Positions 1 through 10,640 of a stretch of 64,000 nucleotides of DNA are shown in pieces. Source of the DNA: Caenorhabditis remanei (lineage: Eukaryota > Nematoda > Chromadorea > Rhabditida > Rhabditidae). The position numbers and the translations under genes were made by a program. The DNA lies in assembly GCF_010183535.1 (NCBI RefSeq), contig NC_071329.1, positions 1,116,001 through 1,180,000 of the forward strand. The letters run 5' to 3'. Numbering within the stretch: position 1 is the first letter of the stretch; each line of letters starts with the position of its first letter. The notes below the pieces were generated by a model. That model worked only from the letters and a program-made list of their open reading frames with translations, made no database searches and was not told the origin of the DNA.

Positions 1-61
1 CGGATTGTGAGGCATGTCTGGAAATAGGAAATGTGGGATTTTCAGCATTCTAGATTTCCAG

Positions 62-471
62 ATGACGTCGTGGGGATTCTGATTCTGAATCAGTTCTCAA
101 AATTTGAGTAATCTCAAAATACACCGAGTTATGACGGTTTTTGCCTGAAATTTTGAGACAAGTTTTGGAAATCTGACAAGAAAAGGTTACGGTAGCTATG
201 AATTCGAGGGAATACTAATTGAACCATCAGGATTCCATTTCTGTGCTCTAAATCTTGCTAGTTAGCAAGATTCAGCATATTCTAAGCACAGAAATGGAAT
301 CCTGTTGGTTCAATTAGTAATTTATCGAGTTTATAGCTACCGTAACCTTCTCTTCTCAGGATATCCAAGATTTGTCTCAAAATTACAGACAAAAACCTCT
401 ACAACTCGGTTCATTTTGACAGTACTCAAATTTTGAGAACTGATTCAGAATCAGAATCCTCACGACGCCAG
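62..471. repeat. Foldback (inverted-repeat) element, about 410 bp
   Basis: Two arms of about 200 bp are imperfect reverse complements and meet near base 263. The centre is a strong hairpin in which GATTCCATTTCTGTGCT pairs with AGCACAGAAATGGAATC. The outer arms contain GATTCTGATTCTGAATCAG and its complement. The same GATTCAGAATCCTCAC core recurs in the foldback at 17639-17957 and in the tandem repeats at 62912-63760, so this belongs to a dispersed family. No coding capacity is seen. Confidence 0.8.
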
Positions 472-834
472 CTTCATATCTATATCGATTTCGTCTGAGA
501 ACTGTAGCTCCTTGGCTTACAGTTGGAGACTCTGCCCCCAAACTTGAACATTTTCGGAATTTCCCGCAATTAATCAATCTCTAAATCTTCCCAAATTTCG
601 ATTCGGAGGTCATTTTCGCCACCGGCGACTTTATTTTTTTGAATTTGAAAATTTCGGTTCCCCACCCCCCACTTTCTTTGTTCCGCCCTAATCTCTTAAT
701 CTCCGCTGTCGCGGCGAGAGAATGCGGCAAACGAGGAGTCCATTAGAGCGCGTTTTCACTTATTTCAATCGGCGCCAACATCTGTCTCGATTTATTTCAA
801 ATTTGTCTCATTTTTTCCCATTCTTCTCAACAAG
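472..834 (+). promoter_or_regulatory. Upstream region of the first DUF3557-like gene
   Basis: No gene is seen here. The last 150 bases (an AGAGCGCGTTTTC segment, then CAATCGGCG and a TCTGTCTCGATTTATTTC block) are repeated almost unchanged upstream of the second paralogue (about 2765-2855). This proximal segment was therefore copied with the gene and probably holds the shared promoter. There is no clear TATA box and no trans-splice acceptor directly before the start codon. Confidence 0.4.
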
Positions 835-2514
835 ATGACACCACTATCATATTCCAGTCTGACTACTGTATTAAAGCATTTGCCAACGGATTTGCGGTAA
901 GTTATTCATCTTATGAATCTTCAAATTCTTAAATTCCAGAATTTCCATCTCTAAACGATGCCCGATTATCCGACGAATCGAGAAGAACATTCCGATGAAA
1001 ATTCGATATATTCATATCGATGGAGCAAGATTAGTCGTGGATGGCATTTCCTTCGATATGGACATTCCAGATTTCTACGACCTCTTGCCCGACCCTGTTA
1101 CTCGGGTGTGGACTTGGACAGAACCCGACAGGCAGACTTTGCGGGTAAACTCAAAAAGGGAATCCGCGTGGAATGAAACTGTCATTATGGATAATCGATC
1201 GAGGAAAGATGCACTAGAGTATCTTTTATCAAAGATTTTCGCTGGTCGTTCTGGAAATGTTATCAACTGCAAGACTGTATCGATTGGCGAATTTAAGTAT
1301 GTTTTTTCAAAAAAATTCGAAAATACTTCATTTTTACAGCGGCGAAGTCGACGAATACACACCCCCGATCTCTCCGATACCAAATCTTCCGGGACTCGTG
1401 AGATTCCACACCAAGAATTTGATACTTACTGATGCGCCCGCAGATTCTGATGATCTAAATCGAGTTCTTGTCCCAACATGCTTCCCGCTCGAGTCGATAA
1501 ACCAGTGTTGCGTGTATCTTGAAAACGAATTGGAATATCCAATCGTCCAACAATCAAAGCTATTAATTCTATCACTAGACCTCGATTCTCACGAAGAAGA
1601 ATACGGCGACTTAAATGCTCTAACTCATTCGAGAATCCATTTCTATAGAGAGTACTGGTATACGTGGAATATCGAAAGTCTGTTAGTCAGTTGGAGAGAG
1701 AATCAGAAACCCATCGGAACACATTTCTCGTTTGAAAGACCAACTGTTGGCGGGATGCGACGTCTGCTTCGTGACATTGGAGACAGATTCCCGGAATCCA
1801 GAATTCGAAAGATTGGGAACAAGAGGTAAGTTCAGCGTGACCATAGATGGGTTCAAAATTAGTATTATGATCCCAAAACTATACCAAAATGTAGATCTCA
1901 GCGAATTCTATGTCCTTGATAAGAAATGGATTCATTACTGTATCACGGGTCAAGCCAGCAGCACAGTAATGAATCCGTAACCTATCAAAGACATAGAATT
2001 CGCTGAGATCCACATTTTGGTCTACTTTTGAGCTCATAACACTGATTTTGAAGCCAGTTACGCATGTCTTTAGACTCAGAGACAAACTCCTAAAAACTGT
2101 AACCGTTTCCGCCATTATGGACTGAAAAATATACCAAAATGTAGATCTCAGCAAGTTCTATGTCTCTGATTGGATACGGACCGGCTTTGAATTCATTTTC
2201 GTACCCTAAACCGAGCTAAAGTGTCGAAAATGACACTCAGCCCAAGGTACAGTATACAGTATGAGTTCTAAGCTGGTCAGTATTCTATCAACGTCATAGA
2301 ACTCGCTGAGATCTACATTTTGGTAAATTTTTTGGATTCGTTATTTTCATTTTGAATTCACAAAACTTCTAAAAATCTTTTCAGCCGTCCCTTTCTACCC
2401 GATCAAGTTCTCATTCCACTCAACGACTATTCTGAGATCAAAGTGTTCTGTAAGGCGACAAAGAAGAATCTGAAATCTCTTCATCTAAAGGTTCAACCTA
2501 TCAGAAGATCTTAA
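835..2514 (+). CDS. DUF3557-like (nematode F-box-type) protein, paralogue 1
   Basis: The model has four exons: 835-896, 940-1296, 1340-1825 and 2385-2514. All junctions are GT-AG, phases fit throughout, and the product is 344 aa. The N-terminus begins MTPLSYSSLTTVLKHLP and is followed by a KRCPIIRRIEKNIPMKIRYI segment. This is the pattern I associate with nematode DUF3557 proteins, a large lineage-specific family with F-box-like N-termini; their biochemical role is not established. The C-terminus is basic (QPIRRS). The start is chosen because the ATG gives an in-frame first exon with the same length and phase as paralogue 2. Intron 3 (1826-2384) is enlarged by foldback repeats. An AATAAA-type signal lies near 2591. 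The exon structure is certain; the family name is from memory and less so. Confidence 0.8.
1858..2325. repeat. Foldback repeats with ATGTAGATCTCAGC arms inside intron 3
   Basis: Several copies of ACCAAAATGTAGATCTCAGC and its reverse complement, GCTGAGATCTACATTTTGGT, face each other at about 1881-2035, 2130-2170 and 2295-2325. The same arm sequence forms the inner part of the foldbacks at 16861-17227 and 39032-39380. Paralogue 2 carries a similar but shorter pair in the same intron (about 3925-4080), so at least one copy probably predates the gene duplication. Confidence 0.75.
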
Positions 2515-2855
2515 TTCCATTAATTATTGCAAATTCTGTATACATCTAATCCAAAACCGAATTACAGTGATGTAATGCTGCTGCTTTGAGGTAATAAACT
2601 AATGAATGCTTTGGCTTTCCTTTGACATTTTCCAGCTCGAAATTTCATTCCAAACGGGCGAAATTAGCCGTTATCCCACCCTCTCCTCCCATTTTTCTCC
2701 GCCGTTGCGGCGAGAGAGTGCGACAAACGCGGAGTGCGTTTTTCTCACTTTTGAACGGCGTCCATTAGAGCACGTTTTCCCTTATTTCAATCGGCGGCAA
2801 CCTCTGTCTCGATTTATTTCGAATTTGTCTCATTTTTCCCATTATTCTCAACAAG
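2515..2855. other. Spacer between the tandem paralogues
   Basis: It contains the 3' end of paralogue 1, with AATAAA near 2592, and the duplicated proximal upstream segment of paralogue 2. No separate gene is visible. Confidence 0.6.
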
Positions 2856-4279
2856 ATGACACCACTATCCTATGCCAGTCTGACTACTGTATTACAGCAT
2901 TTGCCAGCGGATAAGCGGTAAGTTATTCATATGAATCGCCTTCAGATTCTTAAATTCCAGAATTTCCATCTCTCATAGATGCCCAACTATCCGACGATTC
3001 GAGAAGATCGTTCCGATGAAAATTCGATATCTTCATATCGAAGGAGCAAAGTTGATAGTCGATGACACATGGTTCGATATGGACATTCGAGATTTCTACG
3101 ATATTCTGCCCCATCCTGTTTCTGGGATGTCGACTTGGACAGAACCCGAGAGGCAGACTCTGAGGGTACACTCAATAAGGGAATCCGCGTGGAATGAAAC
3201 CCTTCAAATGGGAAATCGATCGAGGAAAGATGCGCTAGAATATCTTTTATTAAAGATTTTCGGTGGCCGTTCCAGAAATGTCATCAACTGCAATACTGTA
3301 TCGATCGGCTATCCCAGGTATGTGCCCGGGTGGCGTTGAGCCCCTCGCGTTTTTTTTCGAAAAATTCGAAAACAATTTCGAATTTTTACAGCGGCGAAAT
3401 CGACGCATTAACACCCCCGATCTATCCGATACCAAATCTTCCGGGACTCTTGAGATTCCACACAAAGCATTTGATTCTTACTGATACGGTTAATTCTGAT
3501 GATCTAAATCGAGTTCTTGCCCCAACAAGCTTCCCGCTCGAGTCGATAATGCTGTATGGGGAGTATATTGTACAGCAGTTGCAATTTCCAATCGTTCAAG
3601 AATCGAAGAAACTAATTCTATCGCTAGAACTCGATTATCAGGAAGAAAAATACGGCGATTTATCCGATCTAACTCATTCGAGAATCCATTTCTATAGACA
3701 TCACTGGAATACGAGGAATGTTGTAAGACTGTTAGTCAGTTGGAGAGACACTCAGAAACCCATTGGAACACATTTCTCGTTTGAAAGACCAACTGTTGGC
3801 GGGATGCGACGTCTGCTTCGTAACATTGGCGACAGATTCCCGGAATCCAGACTTCGAAAGATTGGGAACAAGAGGTAAGTTCACCATCCCGTTACTGGCT
3901 TCAAAATTAGTATTATGAGCTCAAAAGTATACCAAAATGTGGATCTCAGCGAATTCTATGTCCTTGATAACAAATGGATGCATTACTGTACCACGGGTCA
4001 AGCCAACAGCACAGTAATGAATCCGTAACCTATCAAAGACATAAAACTCGCTGAGATCTACATTTTGGTACACTTTTGAGCTCATAATACTAATTTTGAA
4101 GCGAGTTACGTTAGCTTTCCAGACAAAACTTCTAAAATCTTTTCAGCCGTCCCTTTCTACCCGATCAAGTTCTCATTCCACTCAACGACTATTCTGAGAT
4201 CAAAGTGTTCTGTAAGGTGACAACGAAGAAGAAGCTGAAATCTCTTCATCTGAAGGTTCAACCTATCAGAAGATCATAA
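2856..4279 (+). CDS. DUF3557-like (nematode F-box-type) protein, paralogue 2
   Basis: Exons are 2856-2917, 2961-3317, 3392-3874 and 4147-4279. The product is 344 aa, the same length as paralogue 1, with the same intron positions and phases. The first exon encodes MTPLSYASLTTVLQHLP; exon 2 encodes the family's conserved KIRYLHIEGAKL-type segment. No frameshift or premature stop is seen, so both copies look functional. Start codons are 2021 bp apart, which defines the tandem unit. Divergence between the copies is spread along the whole protein, which suggests an older duplication rather than an assembly duplicate. The role is unknown; an E3-ligase adaptor role is only an inference from the F-box-like N-terminus. 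Confidence 0.8.
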
Positions 4280-4408
4280 TTCCATTAATAATAGCAAATT
4301 CTGTTCTCTGTGTACAGCCCATCCTAATTAAGCCTAATTACTGTAATGTAATACTGCTGATTTGAGGAAATAAACTAATGTAAGATTTCGCTTAAGTGAA
4401 AATCGAAT

Positions 4409-4506
4409 GTGACTAAATGCGCTCTATTGAGAATCCGAGTGAAAATTCCAGAATTTTCCCAGAATTTTCACATCCGATTACCATTAGAGCGCATTTGCCA
4501 CTAATT
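4409..4506. repeat. 98-bp palindromic MITE-like element, copy 1
   Basis: Near-palindrome with ends GTGACTAAATGCGCTCTA and TAGAGCGCATTTGCCACTAA. The interior GTGAAAATTCC pairs with GAATTTTCAC. A second copy with the same ends lies at 7411-7508. Confidence 0.8.
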
Positions 4507-4743
4507 TGTTTGGTTATAATCTAAAATCAACATTTTTGAAGCCAAAATTTCCGATTTTTGTGCTAAAACTGATAATCTGTACATCCAAATGTCCGAATGT
4601 CCCAAATAACAAAAAACTATCAAATATCTGCATTTTTCGTCAATTTTTGCTCATTTTCAGCCGATTTTTCCCTATTTTTTCTGTTTTTGAGCAGATTTTT
4701 GCTCAATTTCTTTCAATTAAAACGCTTTTTGTTGGAAACTCAC

Positions 4744-7700
4744 TATTCGAGTCAAGACAAATCTCATTAAAGAGCCTTCCACTCGGCTCGTGTCCAACGT
4801 ATTGATGCAACACGTGACTACCAATTTCCGATGCGACAATCGCATAATTGAACGCTTTCGAAACGGATTGCAAACAGAAATTCTTCTTCGAATCGCCCAA
4901 CGAGAATCTCTGTCCATCGATCGTACAAATCGACATTCCCCACGTATGAGGACTTTGACGAGCGAGTTGAGGGATATACGAGGCGACTTCACCCTCTTTC
5001 GACGCCCGACACGATTCGAAAATTGTTTCGATCATTTGAGTGAATTCCAGCCACGACGGGATGATTAGTTGATTTCGGAGTGTACGCGAGATTAGAATCG
5101 TACATGGGAAGATTATTCTGGAAAAATTGGATTAGAAAGTGAAAAAATATGCGGAATTTGGGATCGTCTGTCTGTGTTCCTGCGACTCCGGAAATCAAAT
5201 ATCACAATTTTTCAGAGAAAATCAGTCAAAATTAGCTAGAAAATAGGGATCTTATGAATTTGGACCGTCTGTCTGTGTTTCCGAGCGTCCGGATGTCAAA
5301 TTCCCAAAATTTTGAGCTGAAATCGTTGAAAATAGAGTCAGAAATCGAAATGTTGTCTGTCTGTCGATCGTGTCCGGATGTCAAATTTCCACATTTTTTG
5401 ATGAAAACCAGTCAAAATTAGCAAAAGTACCGGAATTTTATAAAAAAAAAACTAAATTTTTAATCTGAAATTGTTGAAAATGAGTTGAAATGTTGTCTGT
5501 ATGTGTTTCTGCGAGTCCGGATGTCAAATGTCTCAATTTTTCAGAGAAAATCAGTCAAAATTTGCTAGAAAACCGGGGTTTTATGAATTCGGACCATCTG
5601 TCTGTGTTTCCGAGTGTCCGGATGTCAAATTTCCAAAATTTTGAGCTGAAATCGTTGAAAATCGGTCAGAAATCGAAATTTTGTCTGACTGTCGATCGTG
5701 TTGTCCGAATGTCTTTCTATCTCTGTTTCTGCGAGTCCGCATGTCAAATTTCAACATTTTTTGAGAAAAATCGGTCAAAATTAGCTAGAAAACCAGGGTT
5801 TTATGAATTTTGGACCGTCTGTCTGTGTTTCCGAGCGTCTGGATGTCAAATTTCCCAATTTTTGGCTAAAATCGTTGAAAATGAGCCGGAAATCAATTTT
5901 CTGTCTGTCTGTCGATCGTGTTGTCCGGATGTCAAATTTGAAATTCCCACATTTTTTGAGGAAAACAGGTCAAAATTAGCAAAAGTACCGGAATTTTATG
6001 AAAAGAAAACTAAATTTTTGAGCTAAAATCGTTGAAAATGAGTCAAAAATCAATTTTCTGTCTGTCTGTATATCGGTATGTCCGGATTGCCGTCTGTATG
6101 TGTTTTCAAGTGTACGGATGTCAAATTTCCACATTTTTTGAGGAAAACCAGTCAAAACTAGCTAGAAAACTGGAATTTTATGAAAAAAAACTTAATTTTT
6201 TACCTGAAATTGTTGAAAATGAGTTGAAATGTTGTCTGTATGTGTTTCTGCGAGTCCGCATGTCAAATTTCCCTATTTTTTCAGAGAAAATCAGTCAAAA
6301 CTAACTAGAAAACCGTGATTTTATGAATTTTGGACCGTCTGTCTGTGTTTCCGAACGTCCGGATGTCAAATTTCCAGAATTTTTTAGCTGAAATCGTTGA
6401 AAATAGAGTCAGAAATCGGAATTTTGTCTGTCTGTCGATCGTGATGTCCGGATGTCAAATTCCTTCGCTTTTTTTTGAGGAAAACCTGTCAAAATTAGCA
6501 AAAATACCATAATTTTATGAAAAAAAACTAAATTTTTACATGAAATTGTTGAAAACGGCTCAGAAAACGAAATACCCGGATTTCCGTCTGTCTCTAAGTC
6601 TGCTAGTCCGGATGTCAAATTTCTTCGTTTTTCGAGAAAAAGCGGTCAAAATTAGCTAAAATATTGGAATTTTATGAACTTTGGACGGTCTGTCTGTGTT
6701 TCCGAGCGTCCGGATGTCAATTTCCAGAATTTTTTGAGCTGAAATCGTTGAAAATAGAGTCAGAAATCGAAATTTTATCTGTCTGTCGATCGTGTTGTCC
6801 GGATGTCGAATTTCAAGATTTTTTGAGAAAAATCAGTCAAAATTTGCTAGAAAACCGGGGTTTTATGAGTTTGGACCGTCTGTCTGTGTTTCCGAGCGTC
6901 CGGATGTCAAATTCCCAAAATTTTGAGCTGAAATCGTTGAAAATCGATTCAGAAATTGAAATTTTGCTTGTCTGTCGATCGTGTTGTCCGAATGTCTGTC
7001 TATCGGTGTTTTTTGCTTAAAAGAAGAGAAAATCAGCGATTTCGAGATGTCTGTCTGTGTTTCCGAGTGTCGGGATGTCCAATTTTTCGATTTATTCGAA
7101 AAAAAGAAAAAATGGGTTCTCTGGATGTCTAATTTTGAATTTTTCGTTGAAAATTGACTACCTGTACATCCCGATGTCCATTTTGTGTTCATACGTCGGT
7201 CTGTACGAGCTGGATGTCCAGATGTCTACTTTTGCTACTTTTGAGAGCTTCACTGCCGTGAAAATATCGGTTTTTACATGGAAAAACGCATTTTTCGTCA
7301 ATTTTTACTGATTTGAGCTTTAAATAACTGTTTTCAGCTCATTTTTCAACAGAAAAAAATTGAAAACTGTATCAAAATCATGAAAATTTGGGCATAGCTT
7401 CCGCCTACGCGTGACTAAATGCGCTCTATTGATAATCGGTGTGAAAATTCCGGGATTTACACGGAATTTTCACATCCGATTAGCATTAGAGCGCATTTGT
7501 CACTAATTCACAAGGTTTTATTCTAAAATCCCGTTTTTCGAAGCCAAATTTTCAGAATTTTTGTGCTGAAACTGATCATCTGTACATCTGGATGTCCGAA
7601 TGTCCCAAATAACAGGAAAAGATAAACGCCAAGTGTCTATACGTCTGTCTGTGCGCAAGGATATCCGGATGTCTACTTTATCGATTTTCCCATGGAAAAA

Positions 7701-10045
7701 TGCATTTTTCATCAGTTTTTGCTCATTTTGAGCTCAAAAAACCGATTTTCATCTCATTTTTCGCCGAATTTTCCCAATTTTTCACTCAAAAATCCGTTTT
7801 TTTTTCCAACTCACTCCTTAAACTTCTCCTGTGACATTGCCCACTGTCGACAGTCCTCATTCTCCTCATCGTGTTTCTTCATTCGATCGAACATTTGCTT
7901 CAGTCTCGGATCGTTTTCCCATATTCCGAATGATCGGAGCACTTTGATGAGACGGAAGAATGAGCAATCAGTGGATCCATGTGGCAGACGGAATAGAGTA
8001 CAAATCAAATCGGCCGCCCGTTCCATTTTTTCATTTCGGACGAGTGCCAATTGATTGATAGTCTGAGTGAGGAATGGAACCACCGACTTCTTTCTTTCAA
8101 GCACTTCTCCAATGTATTCCACTGCAAAAATGGAGATTTTTCTATTGAAATCGACTGAAATCGACCAAAAATGAGTTCTAAAGATTCAAAATGAAGATTT
8201 TCAATGTTTTAGAGGTGAAAATTGTAGTATTGCAGCGATTTTTTGACTAAAATCGACTGAAATCGGCAAAAGAAGAGTTCAAAAAAGGGGTTTTCCCTCA
8301 AAAATTCAATAAAAATGGAGCATAACTCGCGGAAATGAAGTTTCCAGCGTCAGAATAGTCAATTTTCAGCAATATTTAGAATCAAAAGGACGATTTCCAA
8401 TGTTTTAGAGGTGAAAAATCTATTTCAGAGGTGAAAATTCCAGTATTTAAGCGATTTTTCGATTAAAATCGGCAGAAAAATAAGTTTAAAAGGAGGTTTT
8501 TGATGTTTTGGAGGTCAAAAATGATGATTTTCAACGTTTTTTAGACAAAAATTCGATTAAAATAGTCTATTTTCAGTAATTTTCAGATTCAAGACGACGG
8601 GTTTCCAGGTTTTAAAGTGAAAATTCATGATTTTGAGCAACTTTCGCAGTAAAATCGATTGAAATCGGCAAAAAATGAATCAAAAAAGGAGGTATTGATG
8701 TTCTGGATTTGGAAAATTAAGGGTTTTTAGTGTTTTTATACAAAAAATCGATAAAACTAGAAAAAAATAGTCAATTTTCAGCAATTTTTAGATTCAAAAA
8801 GACGATTTTCGAGGTGAAAATTCAAGATTTTTAGAGTTTTTCACACAAAAATTCACTAAAAATGGCAAAAATGAGGTGTTTTTTCCAATATTGTAAAAAT
8901 AATCAATCAAAATATTTTTTTTAACTGCTAGCGATATCACTGTTCAAAGAAACCGGTTTCAACCGAACATTTCATAGAAAGGACACGTGAAATAAACATG
9001 TCCAGAGTGTCAAAAAATCTGAAAAATGCAGTTTTTATGCTGAAAATTCCAGATTTTTCGATGTTTTCCCGCCTTTTAAGTGCTGAAAATCACAAAATCG
9101 CCTCTTTTTCATTGAAATTGTTGAGAAAATCACCAAAAAAACCCTCAAATCTCCACTATATTTACTCTAAACGGTACCATCTTGCACCAAGTGGGCGGAG
9201 CTTGTGCTCAGGCTCCGCCCACTTGAGCTGAGAGGTAATCAAACCGATTTTCAGTCATTTTTCACCGATTTTCAGCCAAATTTCTGTCATTTTCAGTCGT
9301 TTTTCACCGATTTTCACCCATTTCAAGCCATTTTTAGCAGATTTTTGTCAATTTTCAGCTATTTCTGATTTTCAGTAATTTTCAGTCAATTTTCAACCAT
9401 TTTTCACCGTTTTTCAGCCATTTTCGCCGATTTTCAAGTTGAAAAATCGGCTTAAAGTGGCTAAATATAGCTGGAAGTAGCTGAAAATCACCGAAAAATG
9501 GGTGAAAATCGACTGAAAATTGGCTGAAAATTATCTAAACATCTGTTGAAACTTTCAGTTATTTATAGCCGATTTTCAACTCATTTTTGGTCATTTTCGA
9601 CCATTTTTTCCGATTTTCAGTCATTTTTGACAAGTTTTGACCATTTTCAGCCGTTTTCAGTCATTTTTCCTAGATTTTCAGTCACATTTCGCCAATTTTC
9701 AGCCAAATTTCGGTCATTTTCGGTCGTTTTCAACCGATTTTAAGCCATTTCTAGCCTATTTTTAGCCATTTTAGACAATTTTCAGCGATTTTTAGCTGTT
9801 TTTAGCCATTTTCATTCAGAACTTTTGACAATTCTCATTCATTTCCATCCATTTCTAGCCGATTTTAGCCGATTTTAAACCAGTTTTCAGCCATTTTTCG
9901 GTAATTTTCAGCCAAACTCACAATTCTTCTCGTCAATCTTTGGTGTGACCGACGATTCCTCCCTCAACGAGTCATTCGGATCGTTAGAATCGACACGCAA
10001 CGCGTCGAATATACCGCCCTTCTCTGGTACGCTCATCGTCGACAT
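4744..10045 (-). CDS. Glutaminase, 5' (N-terminal) part; C-terminal exons not in window
   Basis: Three exons on the - strand join in phase: 9922-10045 (ATG at 10045), 7815-8121 and 4744-5117, giving 268 codons before the gene leaves the recognisable part. Residues about 42-145 match the EF-hand-like domain of animal kidney-type glutaminases. The next exon contains the start of the glutaminase domain: EVASYIPQLARQSP, then WGMSICTIDGQR and FCLQSVSKAFNYAI. The last holds the Ser-x-x-Lys catalytic pair, SVSK. It ends with HQYVGHEPSGR. The enzyme hydrolyses glutamine to glutamate and ammonia, normally in mitochondria. An acceptor at 10079-10081 precedes the ATG by 33 bases, all open in frame, so translation may begin further upstream (see 18327-18491). 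The domain stops at about one quarter of its usual length at a good donor (GTGAGT). No continuation is found on the - strand from 4743 to 1, where the DUF3557-like genes lie instead. Confidence 0.85.
5150..7100. repeat. Degenerate minisatellite in a glutaminase intron
   Basis: This intron is built of variants of a block reading GACCGTCTGTCTGTGTTTCC, then GAGCGTCCGGATGTCAAAT, then TTTGAGCTGAAATCGTTGAAAA. It alternates with a second block containing CTGTCTGTCGATCGTGTTGTC. The first block recurs near 5263, 5593, 5813, 6331, 6684 and 6875, at irregular spacing. Long ORFs across it follow from the repeat and have no protein-like character. The CTGTCTGTCCGGATGTC theme recurs at 22.2-23.1 kb, 32.7-33.5 kb and 63.8 kb. 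Confidence 0.85.
7411..7508. repeat. 98-bp palindromic MITE-like element, copy 2
   Basis: Same ends as the copy at 4409-4506 (GTGACTAAATGCGCTCTA and TAGAGCGCATTTGTCACTAA), with a few differences in the arms. It lies in the glutaminase intron. Sequence following both copies (TCTAAAAT, GAAGCCAAA, TGTACATC) is also related, so a longer segment may have been duplicated together with the element. Confidence 0.75.
8122..9921. repeat. Large glutaminase intron filled with low-complexity repeats
   Basis: No exon is visible in this 1.8-kb intron. From 9240 to 9905 it is a degenerate array of TTTTCAGCCATTTTC-like words. At 9188-9225 there is a perfect 14-bp stem, CAAGTGGGCGGAGC paired with GCTCCGCCCACTTG, with a 10-base loop. 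The same GCTCCGCCCAC word recurs in the 11.5-12.8 kb region. Confidence 0.6.
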
Positions 10046-10078
10046 TTTCACAGTGATTTGAGTGACTTGAGGCAGCTT

Positions 10079-10316
10079 CTGAAATTAATTATTTAAAAAA
10101 TATATATATAGAAATGTGGGAGAAAAAAGATATAAAATACGGGAAAAAAAAAGTAAATTTTCAGATTTTCAGACCAAAAAAACTCAAAAATTCACGATTT
10201 TTAGCCGAAAATTAGGTAAAATCGCAAATTTTCAGTGTTTTTGAACTCAAAAACTGAAAAACATATAGACGACGGCCTAGAAATCAAAAACAGAAAAAGT
10301 TGGTCAACTATCGCCA
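10079..10316. promoter_or_regulatory. Possible trans-splice acceptor and 5' flank of glutaminase exon 9922-10045
   Basis: Read on the - strand, the sequence ATTAATTTCAG ends at 10079, directly before the 5' part of the exon with ATG 10045. It can be a spliced-leader acceptor (short isoform) or the acceptor of a long first intron reaching the exon at 18327-18491. The phases are compatible with both. Confidence 0.4.
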
Positions 10317-10319
10317 TTA

Positions 10320-10640
10320 AATCCACACAACTAACACCGTAAATCGACACAGCTTACGCCGTAAATCGACAATACAGCATAAATCGACACAGCTTACGCC
10401 GTAAATCGACACTATGGCGAAAACTCGATTTACGCAGTTTCTGGTGCCGTAAATCCCTTCAATAACCGGCGTAAATCGACACGGAACACGGATTTTCAGT
10501 TTCCGACTATCAAAGAAGCTATCGGAGGTAAAAACCGGTATTTTCAGCGGTTTTGCCAATTTTTCCACCTAAAAACCCTATTTTTATCTACTTGAAGCGA
10601 GAAATTTCCAGTAAATCGACATGAACCACATATTTTTACG
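10320..10640. repeat. CGTAAATCGACAC short tandem or dispersed repeat
   Basis: At least six copies of a CGTAAATCGACA word occur in about 300 bp, on either side of TTACGCCG or TTACGGC words. No coding sense is apparent. Confidence 0.6.

Noticed and set aside
5490..7311. Several + and - strand ORFs of 65-178 aa
   Set aside because: They are translations of the CTGTCTGTC/CCGGATGTC minisatellite, with no conserved protein motif.
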